Below, one piece after another: positions 23,555 through 33,261 of a DNA stretch of 64,000 bases. The translations under genes were made by a program, and so were the position numbers. Source of the DNA: Anaerolineae bacterium (GTDB lineage Bacteria > Chloroflexota > Anaerolineae > 4572-78 > J111); NCBI GenBank assembly GCA_023382535.1, contig JAHDWA010000008.1:1-64000 (forward strand), given 5' to 3'. Below the pieces are notes generated by a model, which worked only from the letters and a program-made list of their open reading frames with translations, made no database searches and was not told the DNA's origin. Numbering within the stretch: the stretch's first letter is position 1; each line of letters starts with the position of its first letter.

Positions 23555-25594
23555 GTGCCGAATCGATTAGCGCAGGAGAGCAGTCCCTACTTGCTGCAAC
23601 ACGCCAACAACCCGGTTGACTGGTATGCCTGGGGTGAAGAAGCGTTGAACAAAGCCAGAGCCGAAGATAAACCTATTTTTCTCAGCATTGGCTATTCCGC
23701 CTGCCATTGGTGCCATGTGATGGAGCATGAAAGTTTCGAGAACGAGCAAACTGCCGCTTTGATGAATGAGCTTTTCGTCAATATTAAAGTGGATCGCGAG
23801 GAGCGACCTGATCTTGATTCGATTTATATGGATGCAGTTGTCGCCATCAGCGGTCACGGCGGCTGGCCCATGAGCGTTTTCCTTACTCCGGATGGGGTGC
23901 CTTTTTACGGCGGCACCTACTACCCGCCTACGCCCCGGCACGGCATGCCCAGCTTTGAGCAGGTGCTGAAAAGCATTGCCCATGTTTACCATGAGCAAAA
24001 AGAGGATGTGCGCAACAACGGGGCCGCTTTGCTGGCTCGAATGGGGGCAGGACTATCCCTCGAGGGGGCCGGTTCACTCGATCCGGCAGTGCCTGAACTG
24101 GCGCTGCAAGGATTAAGCCGTACGTTCGACTGGACGAATGGCGGCTTCGGTCACGCCCCCAAATTCCCCCAGCCGATGACCTTCGATTTTTTACTTCGCT
24201 CATATTATCGCAACCGACGGGAGAGTTCGTTAGAAATGGTTGAGCTAACCCTGCTCAAAATGGCCCACGGCGGCATGTACGATCAACTCGGCGGCGGCTT
24301 TCACCGCTACTCGGTGGATAGTATCTGGTTGGTGCCTCACTTCGAGAAAATGCTGTACGATAATGCCCTGCTGGCCCGGCTGTACCTGCACACTTACCAA
24401 CTGACTGGCAAGCCTTTTTATCGCCGCATTGTTGAAGAAACGCTGGATTACGTGATTCGCGAGATGACCCACCCGGGCGGCGGCTTTTACTCCACTCAGG
24501 ATGCCGACAGTGAAGGTGAAGAGGGTAAATTCTTCCTCTGGTCGCCGCCAGAAGTTAAGGCAATTTTGGGGGAGGAGGAAGGCCAGATTTTTTGTGCGAC
24601 TTATGATGTAACCCCCGGCGGAAATTTTGAGGGCAAATCCATTCTCAATATTCCCAGGCCCCTGGATCAAGTAGCCGCAGAGTTAAATTTAAGTTTCGAC
24701 GCCTTGGAGGATATCCTGAAACGAGGCCGGGCCAGGTTGTTCGCCGAGCGGGAGAAACGGATCAAGCCCGGTCGGGATGAAAAAACTATCACCGCCTGGA
24801 ACGGCTTGATGTTGGCGGCCTTTGCCGAGGCAGCGCGAGTGTTTAATCGTTTAGATTATCGTGACGTTGCCATCCGCAATGCCGGATTTGTCCTGACAAC
24901 GATGATGAAAAAAGACCGGCTGTTTCGCGTTTGGAAAGAAACCCCCGGGCAGGCTAAATTGATGGGCTATCTGGAGGATTACGCTTTCTACGCCGATGGG
25001 CTATTGGCTTTGTATCAAACCACCTTTGACCCGCGCTGGTTCCAGGCGGCCCGTGCCTTGATGGATACGGTGCTTGATCACTTTCAGGATGAAGCCCAGG
25101 GCGGCTTTTTTGACACCGCCGACGACCACGAGCAGCTTGTCACCCGGCCCAAAAGCTTGCAGGATAACGCGACACCTTGCGGTAACAGTATGGCGGTGCG
25201 AACACTCTTGATGCTGGCTGCCTATACTGGGCAGGCCAAATACGAAACACCGGCGGTTAATGCACTTGCCTCATTGCAGGGACCAATGAGTCAATATCCC
25301 GGAGCTTTTGCTCACTGGCTGGGCGCATTGGAGTTTGCCGTTGCTCCTCCTAAAGAAGTGGCTGTCATTGGCCAGAAAGACCGCGAGGATACTAAATCGC
25401 TGTTGCAGACTGTGTTGACCCCCTACCGCCCCAATCAAGTGGTCGCCCAAGCCAATGAAAACGAGACAAGCGGGCAGCCTGAGCTGGTCGAAGGGCGGCC
25501 CATGCAAAAGGGGCGAGCAACGACCTATGTCTGCCAGAATTTTACCTGCCAGCAGCCAGTTACAACGGTTGAAGAATTGGAAGTATTGCTATAA
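23555..25594 (+). CDS. Thioredoxin-domain DUF255/YyaL family protein (spermatogenesis-associated 20-like)
   Basis: GTG at 23555 has AGGAGG 6 nt upstream, and the product starts [23 protein letters not shown] as in the family; the frame open to 23528 is not needed. 679 residues: a thioredoxin-like domain with [18 protein letters not shown] (CHWC near 50), then an alpha/alpha-toroid with [25 protein letters not shown]. Function is poorly known. A repeat-derived insert (QPELVEGRP) lies near residue 645. Own promoter at 23482. Confidence 0.9.
   Translation: MPNRLAQESSPYLLQHANNPVDWYAWGEEALNKARAEDKPIFLSIGYSACHWCHVMEHESFENEQTAALMNELFVNIKVDREERPDLDSIYMDAVVAISGHGGWPMSVFLTPDGVPFYGGTYYPPTPRHGMPSFEQVLKSIAHVYHEQKEDVRNNGAALLARMGAGLSLEGAGSLDPAVPELALQGLSRTFDWTNGGFGHAPKFPQPMTFDFLLRSYYRNRRESSLEMVELTLLKMAHGGMYDQLGGGFHRYSVDSIWLVPHFEKMLYDNALLARLYLHTYQLTGKPFYRRIVEETLDYVIREMTHPGGGFYSTQDADSEGEEGKFFLWSPPEVKAILGEEEGQIFCATYDVTPGGNFEGKSILNIPRPLDQVAAELNLSFDALEDILKRGRARLFAEREKRIKPGRDEKTITAWNGLMLAAFAEAARVFNRLDYRDVAIRNAGFVLTTMMKKDRLFRVWKETPGQAKLMGYLEDYAFYADGLLALYQTTFDPRWFQAARALMDTVLDHFQDEAQGGFFDTADDHEQLVTRPKSLQDNATPCGNSMAVRTLLMLAAYTGQAKYETPAVNALASLQGPMSQYPGAFAHWLGALEFAVAPPKEVAVIGQKDREDTKSLLQTVLTPYRPNQVVAQANENETSGQPELVEGRPMQKGRATTYVCQNFTCQQPVTTVEELEVLL
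25478..25496. repeat. Dispersed CCTGAGC..GGTCGAAGGGC repeat, in-frame copy 2
   Basis: CCTGAGCTGGTCGAAGGGC matches the copy at 6525 except within the central bases. It is translated here as QPELVEGR in a loop near the C-terminus of the DUF255 protein. Confidence 0.6.
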
Positions 25595-25608
25595 CCTGAT
25601 GCAAAAGA

Positions 25609-25637
25609 GGGAGAGCCACCCTATTGGATGGCTCTCC
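25609..25637. terminator. Hairpin between convergent DUF255 and pilin genes
   Basis: GGAGAGCCA (25610-25618) pairs with TGGCTCTCC (25629-25637). On the minus strand it is followed by CTCTTTTGC. It can serve both convergent genes, although neither side has a long T run. Confidence 0.55.
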
Positions 25638-25674
25638 TTCATAAATGGATAAAATTTCGAGAGGATAAATAAAA

Positions 25675-25821
25675 TTAAAGATTCTGGACGAGATTGCTAA
25701 ACACGTTTCCCACAACCGGGCCAAGCAGCAAGAGAATGGCGATAACCACAATTGCGACTAAGACCAGGATCAACGCGTATTCTACAAGACCTTGACCTTC
25801 TTCACGGGGAAGGAATAACAT
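25675..25821 (-). CDS. Flp/Fap-type pilin, copy 1
   Basis: A 48-residue protein: a short polar leader (MLFLPREEG), then QGLVEYALILVLVAIVVIA and a hydrophobic helix to LGPVVGNVFSNLVQNL. The G-Q-G-LVEYALI pattern, with the Glu at +5 of the mature protein, is that of Flp type IVb pilins cut by a TadV-type peptidase. AAAGGAGG lies 10 nt upstream. It differs from copy 2 at only a few residues near the C-terminus. Confidence 0.85.
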   Translation of the reverse strand: MLFLPREEGQGLVEYALILVLVAIVVIAILLLLGPVVGNVFSNLVQNL

Positions 25822-25884
25822 TTGATATAAGCCTCCTTTCTTCAAGATTTAATCAACGCTAACCTCTCCTGAAAATTTTACGAA

Positions 25885-25917
25885 AAAAGCCACCAAGCTT
25901 TGCTGATGGTGGCTTTT
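25885..25917 (-). terminator. Intrinsic terminator after pilin copy 2
   Basis: AAAGCCACCA and TGGTGGCTTT (arms about 25885-25895 and 25907-25917) form a stem that on the minus strand ends in TTTTTT. It separates the two pilin genes, so copy 1 may be expressed only by read-through or from its own promoter. Confidence 0.85.
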
Positions 25918-25953
25918 CCAAATAAAAATAAATGTATTACTAGAGAATAAAAA

Positions 25954-26100
25954 TTAAAGGTTGCCGACGATATTGCTGAAGACGTTACCAACGACCGGGC
26001 CAAGCAGCAAGAGAATGGCGATAACCACGATGGCGACCAAGACCAGGATCAACGCATATTCTACGAGACCTTGACCTTCTTCACGGGGAAGGAATAACAT
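25954..26100 (-). CDS. Flp/Fap-type pilin, copy 2
   Basis: A 48-residue paralogue of the pilin at 25675, identical except for the last residues (FSNIVGNL against FSNLVQNL). The ribosome site and about 20 nt of leader are also identical, so the pair arose by a recent tandem duplication. It is the promoter-proximal copy. No tad secretion or assembly genes lie in this window, so assembly genes must be elsewhere. Confidence 0.85.
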   Translation of the reverse strand: MLFLPREEGQGLVEYALILVLVAIVVIAILLLLGPVVGNVFSNIVGNL

Positions 26101-26149
26101 TTGATATAAGCCTCCTTTCTTCAAGATTTAATTGTGTAAAACCAAGAAC

Positions 26150-26178
26150 ATAATACACTACTTTTGTAAAAAAATCAA
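26150..26178 (-). promoter_or_regulatory. Promoter of the pilin genes
   Basis: On the minus strand TTGATT (26178-26173), 17 nt and TATTAT (26155-26150) precede pilin copy 2 by about 50 nt. Confidence 0.7.
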
Positions 26179-26250
26179 TAAATTTGGCGTAAATCTGAAT
26201 AAATTTGATGTAAATATTTATGGTTAAGGGAATTATCATCAAGATATTTC

Positions 26251-27045
26251 TTAAAACTTCCCGGCTAATGTTCCTTCAATCACCCGCTGAAAATCTTCGT
26301 AGGGATATGCCCCGGCCAGAGGGACGCCATTCACCAGAAAGGCCGGAGTACCGCGCACACCCATTACCTGCGCCAAGCGGATATCCTCATCAAGCGAAGG
26401 CTGATCCTTAAAATTAGTCAGGCATTGTTCAAAGATCTTGGTATCTAAACCCATATCTCCGGCGAGCTTGGTCAGATTGGCTGGTGTAAAGCCAATCCCC
26501 TGGTTAGCGTAAAGCGTGTTATGAAAATCCCAGAATTTATTTTGTTGTTGCGCGGCACATTCGGCCCCCTGAGCAGCAGTCATCGAGTCTTCGCCTAAAA
26601 TTGGGTAATGAACGTAGGCCATCCGCACTTTGCCTGTTTTAATATATTTTTCAGTGATCAAGGGCAACGTTTCATGTGCCCACTTGCCACAATAGCCGCA
26701 GTTAAAATCGCCAAATTCGACGAGGGTTACAGGAGCATTAGCATCGCCCTGGAAATGGCGCGCCCCAGCGATAACCGCCAGCATTACTGCTTGGTGCGGG
26801 TCGGGCTTGTTAATTTGACCCGAATCCTCCACCGCCAGGGGTGCCACGCTGGTTTCAGGCTCAGGAATAACGAGAGGATAGAGATAAAACCCCCCCAAAC
26901 CACCCACCAGCAGCCCAATCAGTAATAATAACCATGGATTAGGGGCAGTATTGCTTCTGACCGAGACTGACACAGTCGAAGCGGCCTCACTGGTTAATTC
27001 GGACGGTCCGGTTTCAATCATATTGTTCTTTTCTACTTCGATCAC
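26251..27045 (-). CDS. Membrane-anchored DsbA/BdbD-like thiol oxidoreductase
   Basis: GTG start at 27045 with AGGAGGA upstream; 264 residues. One membrane helix (about 38-60) anchors an extracytoplasmic thioredoxin fold with VEFGDFNCGYCGKWAHE (active site CGYC near 116) and the cis-Pro loop VRGTPAFLVNG near 230. It probably forms disulfides in exported proteins, such as those with Cys pairs. The lone extra Cys residues (AECAAQQ, EQCL) match the second pair seen in many DsbA_4 proteins. Confidence 0.88.
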   Translation of the reverse strand: MIEVEKNNMIETGPSELTSEAASTVSVSVRSNTAPNPWLLLLIGLLVGGLGGFYLYPLVIPEPETSVAPLAVEDSGQINKPDPHQAVMLAVIAGARHFQGDANAPVTLVEFGDFNCGYCGKWAHETLPLITEKYIKTGKVRMAYVHYPILGEDSMTAAQGAECAAQQQNKFWDFHNTLYANQGIGFTPANLTKLAGDMGLDTKIFEQCLTNFKDQPSLDEDIRLAQVMGVRGTPAFLVNGVPLAGAYPYEDFQRVIEGTLAGKF

Positions 27046-27135
27046 GGAAAGCTCCTCCTGTTAGTATCACTAAGGGGGTAGAACAACTTGTCAAAACTCT
27101 ACCCGAAAAGCGGCTGAAAATCAAATCTTCGGCTG

Positions 27136-28869
27136 CTATTGCTGCGCTTTTTCAATTTTTTCCCAACTATCTTTTAACTTCACTGCCCGATTGAAGACCA
27201 GCCTGCCGGGGGTAGTGTCGGGATCAACAGTGAAATAGCCCTGCCGCTCAAATTGATAACGATCTCCCGGCTTGGCACCCGCCAGATTCGGCTCGACAAA
27301 GCAGGTGGTCAGAACTTCCAGAGATTGCGGATTTAAGTTGGCGGTAAAATCAGCGCCGTTCTCAACCTCTTCAGGATAGGGTTTGAGGAAAAGATGATCG
27401 TACAGGCGCACTTCTGCTGGCAGCGCGTGGGCCGCCGATACCCAATGCAGCGTGGCTTTGACCTTGCGCCCATCCGGGGGATTATTCCCACCGCGTGTTT
27501 GAGGATCATAGGTGCAGTGCAGTTCGATGACCTCGCCGGTCTGTTCGTCTTTGACGACCCCAACACAGGTGATGAAATAACCATAGCGCAGCCGGATTTC
27601 TCGCCCGGGGGCCAGGCGATAGTACTTGGGCGGCGGCTCTTCGCGGAAATCATCCTGCTCGATGTACAGCACCTTGGAGAAAGGCACTTTCCGGGTTCCC
27701 ATACTGGGGTCTTCGGGGTTGTTGACTGCCTCCATCTCCTCCACCAGGTCCTCCGGGTAGTTGTCAATAACCACACGCAGGGGGCGCAGCACAGCCATAA
27801 CTCGGGGCGCATGTTTGTTGAGATCGTCACGGAGACAATTTTCCAGCCGGGCGATTTGAATGGTGCTGTTAGCTTTGGCCACGCCGATTTCTTCGCAGAA
27901 GTTGCGAATGGCTGCGGGCGTATAGCCGCGCCGGCGAAGGCCGGACAGTGTGGGCATACGCGGGTCATCCCAGCCCCGAACATGCCCATCCCGAACTAGC
28001 TGCAAGAGTTTACGCTTACTCATTACCGTATAGGTCAGGTTCAGACGGGCAAATTCGATTTGCTGGGGATGATAGATGCCCAGTTCGTCCAGAAACCAGT
28101 TATAGAGAGGGCGATGGTCTTCAAATTCCAGGGTACAAATTGAATGGGTGATACCCTCAATAGAGTCTGATTGGCCATGCGCCCAATCGTACATGGGGTA
28201 AATACTCCACTTGTCGCCGGTACGGTGATGGCTGGCATGCAGGATACGGTACATAACCGGGTCGCGCATGTTCAAGTTGGGGGAAGTCATGTCAATTTTA
28301 GCCCGCAGGACGTGCGTTCCATCGGGGAATTCGCCGGCCCGCATGCGCCGAAACAGGTCCAGATTCTCCTCGACGGAACGGTTGCGGTATGGGCTGTCTT
28401 TGCCGGGCTGGGTCAAAGTACCCCGATAGGCCCGGATTTCATCGGCGCTTAGACTGTCCACGTAGGCTTTGCCTTTTTTGATCAGTTCAATCGCCCACTC
28501 GTACAGTTGATCAAAGTAGTCGGAGGCATAAAACAGCCGGTCTTCCCAATCGAAGCCGAGCCAATGCACGTCCTCGATGATCGAGTCAATGTATTCCTGT
28601 TCTTCTTTGATGGGGTTTGTATCATCAAAGCGGAGATTGCCTTTGCCGCCGTAGCTTTCGGCCAGCCCAAAGTTAAGGCAGATGGATTTGGCGTGGCCAA
28701 TGTGCAGGTAGCCGTTCGGCTCCGGTGGAAAGCGGGTGTGCACCCGGCCATCGAATTTGCCAGTGCGCATATCTTCATTAACGATGTCGCGGATGAAGTT
28801 GGAGCCGGCGCTGGTTCCGGTTTCGGTTGTGTCTTTATTATTAATCAATTCAGCGCTGGTCGCTGTCAT
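27136..28869 (-). CDS. glnS: Glutaminyl-tRNA synthetase
   Basis: 577 residues, the length of bacterial GlnRS. The class I motif [15 protein letters not shown] is near residue 44 and VMSKRKLL near 283; the C-terminal beta-barrels follow (YFTVDPDT). It attaches Gln to tRNA-Gln directly, so this organism need not use the Glu-tRNA amidotransferase route. GAGGAGA precedes the ATG. It lies about 110 nt downstream of gltX. Confidence 0.96.
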   Translation of the reverse strand: MTATSAELINNKDTTETGTSAGSNFIRDIVNEDMRTGKFDGRVHTRFPPEPNGYLHIGHAKSICLNFGLAESYGGKGNLRFDDTNPIKEEQEYIDSIIEDVHWLGFDWEDRLFYASDYFDQLYEWAIELIKKGKAYVDSLSADEIRAYRGTLTQPGKDSPYRNRSVEENLDLFRRMRAGEFPDGTHVLRAKIDMTSPNLNMRDPVMYRILHASHHRTGDKWSIYPMYDWAHGQSDSIEGITHSICTLEFEDHRPLYNWFLDELGIYHPQQIEFARLNLTYTVMSKRKLLQLVRDGHVRGWDDPRMPTLSGLRRRGYTPAAIRNFCEEIGVAKANSTIQIARLENCLRDDLNKHAPRVMAVLRPLRVVIDNYPEDLVEEMEAVNNPEDPSMGTRKVPFSKVLYIEQDDFREEPPPKYYRLAPGREIRLRYGYFITCVGVVKDEQTGEVIELHCTYDPQTRGGNNPPDGRKVKATLHWVSAAHALPAEVRLYDHLFLKPYPEEVENGADFTANLNPQSLEVLTTCFVEPNLAGAKPGDRYQFERQGYFTVDPDTTPGRLVFNRAVKLKDSWEKIEKAQQ

Positions 28870-28979
28870 GAATTCTTCTCCTCAGTCTGGTGGCAGATCC
28901 TACCAGCAAAAATATTAGGTGATATTTTAGCACGTTCTGGTTATCAATGCCAGTAGTTACAAATTGCGCCATATCTTGG

Positions 28980-30464
28980 TTACGGGAGCCGCTCCAGCGC
29001 CCGGTCAATCCGCTGCAACACCCTTTCCCTCCCCAAAATTTCCAGCGTCTCGAACAAGGGTGGGGCGACCATCTTGCCACAAACGGCCACACGGATGGGC
29101 TGAAACATCTCGCCTGGTTTTAGACCCAGCGAATTAGCTGCTTCCCGCAAGATGGCGTCCAGCGTCTCGTGAGTAAAGTCACTCCCGGCCAAAACCCGGC
29201 GAGCGGCCTGGAGAATGTTGGGCACATCGGCCAGCGTCATTTTCTTGGGGACCAGCAGGTTAAGATCGTAAGGGGGTAACTCGTCTACAAAGAAGAAATC
29301 CACCCAAGCTGGGGCGTCGCTCAATACGGTCAGGCGTTCCTGGATGAGCGGGGTGATTTTGAGCAGCGTTTCCCGGTCGGCAGTGATGCCAGTAGCAGCC
29401 AGAAATGGCAACAAGCGGTCCGTCAAATCTTCAATGGACAGGTTACGGATGTAAATCCCGTTGAAGTGGTCGAGCTTGTCATAGTTCCAGGCGGCCGGAG
29501 AAGGATTGACCCGTTCCAGGCTGAAACGCTCGATCAATTCCTCCCTGCTCATGATCTCGGTCTTGTCATCGTAGCTCCAGCCGACCAGGGCCAGGTAATT
29601 GACCAGGGCTTCGGGCAGATACCCTCGCTCTTTGAAGGTATGGACAAATACCGGGTAGACCTTGCCATCCGGGGCGCGCTCCTCGCGTTTGCTCATTTTG
29701 CCCTTGCCGGCCGGATTGAGAATGAGGGGTAAATGGGCAAAAACCGGCGGCTGCCAGCCAAAAAAGTTGTAAAGATGCAGATGAATGGGGAAACTGCTGA
29801 TCCACTCTTCGCCGCGTAGTACGTGGGTGATTTCCATCAGATGATCGTCCACCACAACGGCAAAGTGATAGGTGGGAATGCCGTCCGACTTGATCAAAAC
29901 CGTATCTTGAATTGTTTCGTTCTCAATCGTAATATCACCTCTGATAGCATCATGGAGAGTAATGCTGCCGGTCAGAGGCACTTTGAGCCGCACCACAAAA
30001 GACCCGCCAGCCTCGGCCCGGCGATCCGACTCGGACGGGTCGAGATTGCGGCAGAAGCGGTCATAGCCGGGCAGCAGCCTGGCCTTTTGGCGCTCCTCGT
30101 TGACTTGGGCTAAACGTTCCGGCGTGCAAAAGCAGCGATAGGCGTGGCCTTGATCGAGCAGGACTTTGATGTACTTTTGGTAAATATCCAGGCGTTCGGT
30201 TTGATAGTACGGGCCATAGTCGCCGCCCACTTCCGGGCCTTCGTCCCACTGCAGGCCCAGGTATTGCAGACCGGTCAGCAAATCCGAGATAGCCTCCGGG
30301 TTATACCGCTTCTGGTCAGTATCTTCGATTCTGAGAATAAACGCGCCGCCCGTTTTTTGGGCCAAAAGGTAATCATATAAAGCGGTGCGCGCGCCCCCTA
30401 CATGCAAAAAACCGGTGGGGCTGGGGGCATAGCGAACCCGCACCGGTCGCAATAATTGTGCCAT
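28980..30464 (-). CDS. gltX: Glutamyl-tRNA synthetase
   Basis: 494 residues with the HIGH-type motif PSPTGFLHVGGARTAL near residue 14 and KMSKREER near 256. A helical anticodon-binding domain follows. A zinc-type Cys set is partly visible (CFCTPE near 115). It charges tRNA-Glu. It is upstream of glnS on the same strand, and a four-helix membrane-protein gene lies 21 nt further upstream. Confidence 0.96.
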   Translation of the reverse strand: MAQLLRPVRVRYAPSPTGFLHVGGARTALYDYLLAQKTGGAFILRIEDTDQKRYNPEAISDLLTGLQYLGLQWDEGPEVGGDYGPYYQTERLDIYQKYIKVLLDQGHAYRCFCTPERLAQVNEERQKARLLPGYDRFCRNLDPSESDRRAEAGGSFVVRLKVPLTGSITLHDAIRGDITIENETIQDTVLIKSDGIPTYHFAVVVDDHLMEITHVLRGEEWISSFPIHLHLYNFFGWQPPVFAHLPLILNPAGKGKMSKREERAPDGKVYPVFVHTFKERGYLPEALVNYLALVGWSYDDKTEIMSREELIERFSLERVNPSPAAWNYDKLDHFNGIYIRNLSIEDLTDRLLPFLAATGITADRETLLKITPLIQERLTVLSDAPAWVDFFFVDELPPYDLNLLVPKKMTLADVPNILQAARRVLAGSDFTHETLDAILREAANSLGLKPGEMFQPIRVAVCGKMVAPPLFETLEILGRERVLQRIDRALERLP

Positions 30465-30485
30465 TCATTTATCCTTCGCAGATGT

Positions 30486-30953
30486 TTATTTGCTGTTTTG
30501 CTCGTTCTCCGCCTCTTTAGCGTCAAACAACGCTTTAATATGCGGCATATTCAAGTACCAGACTGAGACAGTCAGGCCCACCAGGTAAGGAACAAGATTA
30601 AATACCAAACTGCGGGGACCATAATCAGAACTGGTTGCTAATTCGCCTGAGCTGAACAGGGCTACAACATAAAAAATTGCCCAAACAATAATACTGCCCA
30701 TAAAGAGGAGGCGGCCCCAATGCCGAAGCGTCCACAAGCCATAGGCGCTGGCCGCAAAGGCGAGGCCAAAAAGCCCGTTAAGAACAAACACCGTCCAAAT
30801 CTGGCCCTGACTCAAGTTCAGATCGCTCTCAGATGCGACGATCGCCGATAAAAGTATCAGCCGGGAAAGGGCAACCAAAACCAAGACCAGCGCCCAAAGC
30901 CCCAGAATAAAAATACCCCAACTTCCCCAGCGCCGCTGAATCCCGGCGGACAA
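30486..30953 (-). CDS. Four-helix membrane protein, unknown function
   Basis: 155 residues with four hydrophobic helices (about 13-38, 50-70, 78-100, 115-135), short loops and a charged tail. There is an uncharged N-terminal SAGIQRRWGSWGI and no catalytic motif; small integral proteins of this type are widespread in Chloroflexota. It sits between rodA (20 nt upstream) and gltX, so it may be read with the morphogenesis cluster. Confidence 0.75.
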   Translation of the reverse strand: MSAGIQRRWGSWGIFILGLWALVLVLVALSRLILLSAIVASESDLNLSQGQIWTVFVLNGLFGLAFAASAYGLWTLRHWGRLLFMGSIIVWAIFYVVALFSSGELATSSDYGPRSLVFNLVPYLVGLTVSVWYLNMPHIKALFDAKEAENEQNSK

Positions 30954-30973
30954 ACTGACCCAGAATGTATTAA

Positions 30974-32074
30974 TTAGACTTCCTCAAAATCGAGGGCCTT
31001 ACGGCGCATCAAGACACTCTGCACCAGGCCCAGTGAGATTAAAAAGGCGATCAGCGAGCTACCCCCGTAACTTATAAACGGCAGCGGTGTGCCCGTCACC
31101 GGCAGCAGACCCAGGTTTACGCCGAGATTTACAAACGACTGAAAAAAGATCACCGAGGCCACGCCGATGCAGATGAGCCGGCCAAACGGGTCGCCGGTTA
31201 AATCGGCGGCTCGCATCACTCGCCAAATGAGCGCCAGAATCAACAGGAACAGCAGCAGCGACCCCAGCAGGCCCAACTCTTCCCCAATAACCGAGAAGAT
31301 GAAATCGGTATGGCGGACACGCAGGAAGTGAAGCTGATTTTGAGTGCCAATACTAAATCCCTTGCCCAGAAATCCGCCGGAGCCGATACTAATCAGGGCT
31401 TGCTGGATGTTGTAATAACCATCCGGGTCGCTCTGCGGGTTAAGAAAGAGCATCACTCGATCACGCTGATAATCGGCCATGGTCAGCCAGACAATTGGGC
31501 TGGCGATAACAGCTAACAGGCCTAGTAGGCCCACATGAAACCAATGCACGCCGGCCATGAGGGCCATAATTAACCAAACCACAGCCACAATTATGGTGGT
31601 TCCGAGGTCGGGTTGCAGATAAATCAAAAGGATCGGCGGCACGACCAGCGCCAGTGAAAACAGCAGGTTCCGCAGCTTATCCATCTGACCATCCCGGTCG
31701 GCTAGAATTTTGGCGGTAATAATGATGACCACAATTTTGGCAATCTCGCTCGGCTGCACCGGGAAAAGTTGAAAATCCAACCAGCGTAGGGTTCCGGCGG
31801 TTAACTCTGCGGCAATAAAGAGCGTCCCTAGCAGAGCCAGCATGACCACGTAAAGGAATTTGTAGAGAGAAGCGTAGTAGCGATAATCAATAGCTGCTAC
31901 TACCACCATTACTACCAGGCCAATACCGGCCCGTGTCAACTGGGTCTGCCACAGGTCCCGTAAATCTTCCTGGTTCTGGTTGGCGCTGTAAATCATAATC
32001 ACGCCATATAAAATTAACAGTCCGGCAATCCCGACTAACACCAGGTCAAACTGCCGCCAAATTCTGCGATCCAT
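30974..32074 (-). CDS. rodA: RodA peptidoglycan glycosyltransferase (SEDS family)
   Basis: 366 residues with ten membrane helices. SEDS motifs are present: PSEIAKI near 130, QPDLGTTI near 172 and the C-terminal LPFISYGGSSLIAF near 333. It polymerises lipid II for side-wall growth with PBP2. Its ATG overlaps the minE stop (TAATG), so it is translationally linked to the min genes. This closes the mre-mrdA-min-rodA unit. Confidence 0.95.
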   Translation of the reverse strand: MDRRIWRQFDLVLVGIAGLLILYGVIMIYSANQNQEDLRDLWQTQLTRAGIGLVVMVVVAAIDYRYYASLYKFLYVVMLALLGTLFIAAELTAGTLRWLDFQLFPVQPSEIAKIVVIIITAKILADRDGQMDKLRNLLFSLALVVPPILLIYLQPDLGTTIIVAVVWLIMALMAGVHWFHVGLLGLLAVIASPIVWLTMADYQRDRVMLFLNPQSDPDGYYNIQQALISIGSGGFLGKGFSIGTQNQLHFLRVRHTDFIFSVIGEELGLLGSLLLFLLILALIWRVMRAADLTGDPFGRLICIGVASVIFFQSFVNLGVNLGLLPVTGTPLPFISYGGSSLIAFLISLGLVQSVLMRRKALDFEEV

Positions 32075-32334
32075 TATTTCTGCCGCGCTCCGACTACCGG
32101 AATATTAGCCGTAAGCCGGCTTTGCCGGGCCGTTTGAGTCAGGGCGATTTCAATGCCGTCCCGGTCAATTTCAACATATTTTGAAATGACTTTAATCAAC
32201 TCGTCTTTCAACTCGTTCATCTTTTCCGCCGATAGATTGACCCGATCCTGCACCAAGACCAAGCGCAAACGATCCTTGGCAATCTCCCGACTCGTCGGTT
32301 CCCCTCGACCCAGCAGCCGATTGAGTAGATTCAT
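32074..32334 (-). CDS. minE: Cell division topological specificity factor MinE
   Basis: 86 residues with the MinE signature: AKDRLRLVLVQDRVNLS (MinD-contact region, about 19-35), LKDELIKVISKYVEID and a final alternating strand. It activates the MinD ATPase and drives pole oscillation of MinCD. It lies 18 nt after minD and overlaps rodA by 3 nt. Confidence 0.95.
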   Translation of the reverse strand: MNLLNRLLGRGEPTSREIAKDRLRLVLVQDRVNLSAEKMNELKDELIKVISKYVEIDRDGIEIALTQTARQSRLTANIPVVGARQK

Positions 32335-32352
32335 AAGCTCGACTCCCGCGTG

Positions 32353-33150
32353 CTATGACGCTTTGAAGAATTTTGCAAGTCGCTTAATGAACGAGTTACC
32401 TTCTTCCAAATTCATGAAGGGAACCTCTTCGCCAGCGAGACGGCGGGCGATATTGCGATAAGCTTGTCCCGCCGTCGAGCCGTTTTCCATCACTACCGGC
32501 CGCCCTTTGTTGGTTGAGACAATAATCGACTCGTCGTCAGGCACAATTCCAATCAGATTAATGGCCAGAATATCAATCACATCGCTCGTGTTAAGCATGT
32601 CGCCCCGTCTAATCATATCAAGGCGCAGCCGGTTCAGAATCAAATTGGCAGGTCCTTTTTCTTCAGCCTCAATCAAGCCGATAATCCGGTCAGCATCCCG
32701 CACTGCCGACACCTCAGGCGTGGTCACAATGACCACCCGGTCCGCCGGGGCGACTGCATTTTTGAACCCTTGCTCAATCCCGGCCGGGGAATCGATAAGA
32801 ATATAATCAAAATCGGGCCGTAACTGATTGCAGAGTTCAATCATATCCCCCGGCGTCACCGCCGTTTTATCACGGGATTGGGCCGCCGGGATCAGGTAAA
32901 GTTCGTCCAGCCGTTTGTCTTTGATCATGGCCTGGCGCAGTCGGCAGGTGCCCTCGACGACATCCACCAAATCATAGACAATCCGGTTTTCCAGGCCCAT
33001 CACGACATCCAGGTTGCGCAGGCCGATGTCGCTGTCAATCGCTACAACCTTGAGTCCCTGCGCCGCCAGAGCCGCGCTCAGATTGGCCGTGGTCGTGGTT
33101 TTACCGACTCCGCCTTTTCCAGAAGTTATGGTTATAACGACTGCACTCAT
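32353..33150 (-). CDS. minD: Septum-site ATPase MinD
   Basis: 265 residues with the deviant Walker A KGGVGKTTTTANL near residue 11, the switch DSDIGLRNLD near 40, the Walker B-like DYILIDSPAGIEQG near 117 and a C-terminal amphipathic membrane-targeting tail (SFIKRLAKFFKAS). It binds the membrane with ATP, recruits MinC and is released by MinE. It is separated from minC by a perfect 16-bp inverted repeat. Confidence 0.96.
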   Translation of the reverse strand: MSAVVITITSGKGGVGKTTTTANLSAALAAQGLKVVAIDSDIGLRNLDVVMGLENRIVYDLVDVVEGTCRLRQAMIKDKRLDELYLIPAAQSRDKTAVTPGDMIELCNQLRPDFDYILIDSPAGIEQGFKNAVAPADRVVIVTTPEVSAVRDADRIIGLIEAEEKGPANLILNRLRLDMIRRGDMLNTSDVIDILAINLIGIVPDDESIIVSTNKGRPVVMENGSTAGQAYRNIARRLAGEEVPFMNLEEGNSFIKRLAKFFKAS

Positions 33151-33203
33151 AGTCTAATCCTGCTTTTTAGATTTTTAATGATAAACTTTCCCTACGACCC
33201 AGA

Positions 33204-33248
33204 GAATTAGCGAATGGCGAAAATCAAATAAGCGCCATTCGCTAATTC
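33204..33248. repeat. Perfect 16-bp inverted repeat between minC and minD
   Basis: GAATTAGCGAATGGCG (33204-33219) is the exact complement of 33233-33248 with a 13-nt loop. No T run follows, so it is more likely an RNA processing or stability element, or a REP-type insertion, than a terminator. Confidence 0.85.
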
Positions 33249-33261
33249 ACCATTCGTTCCT

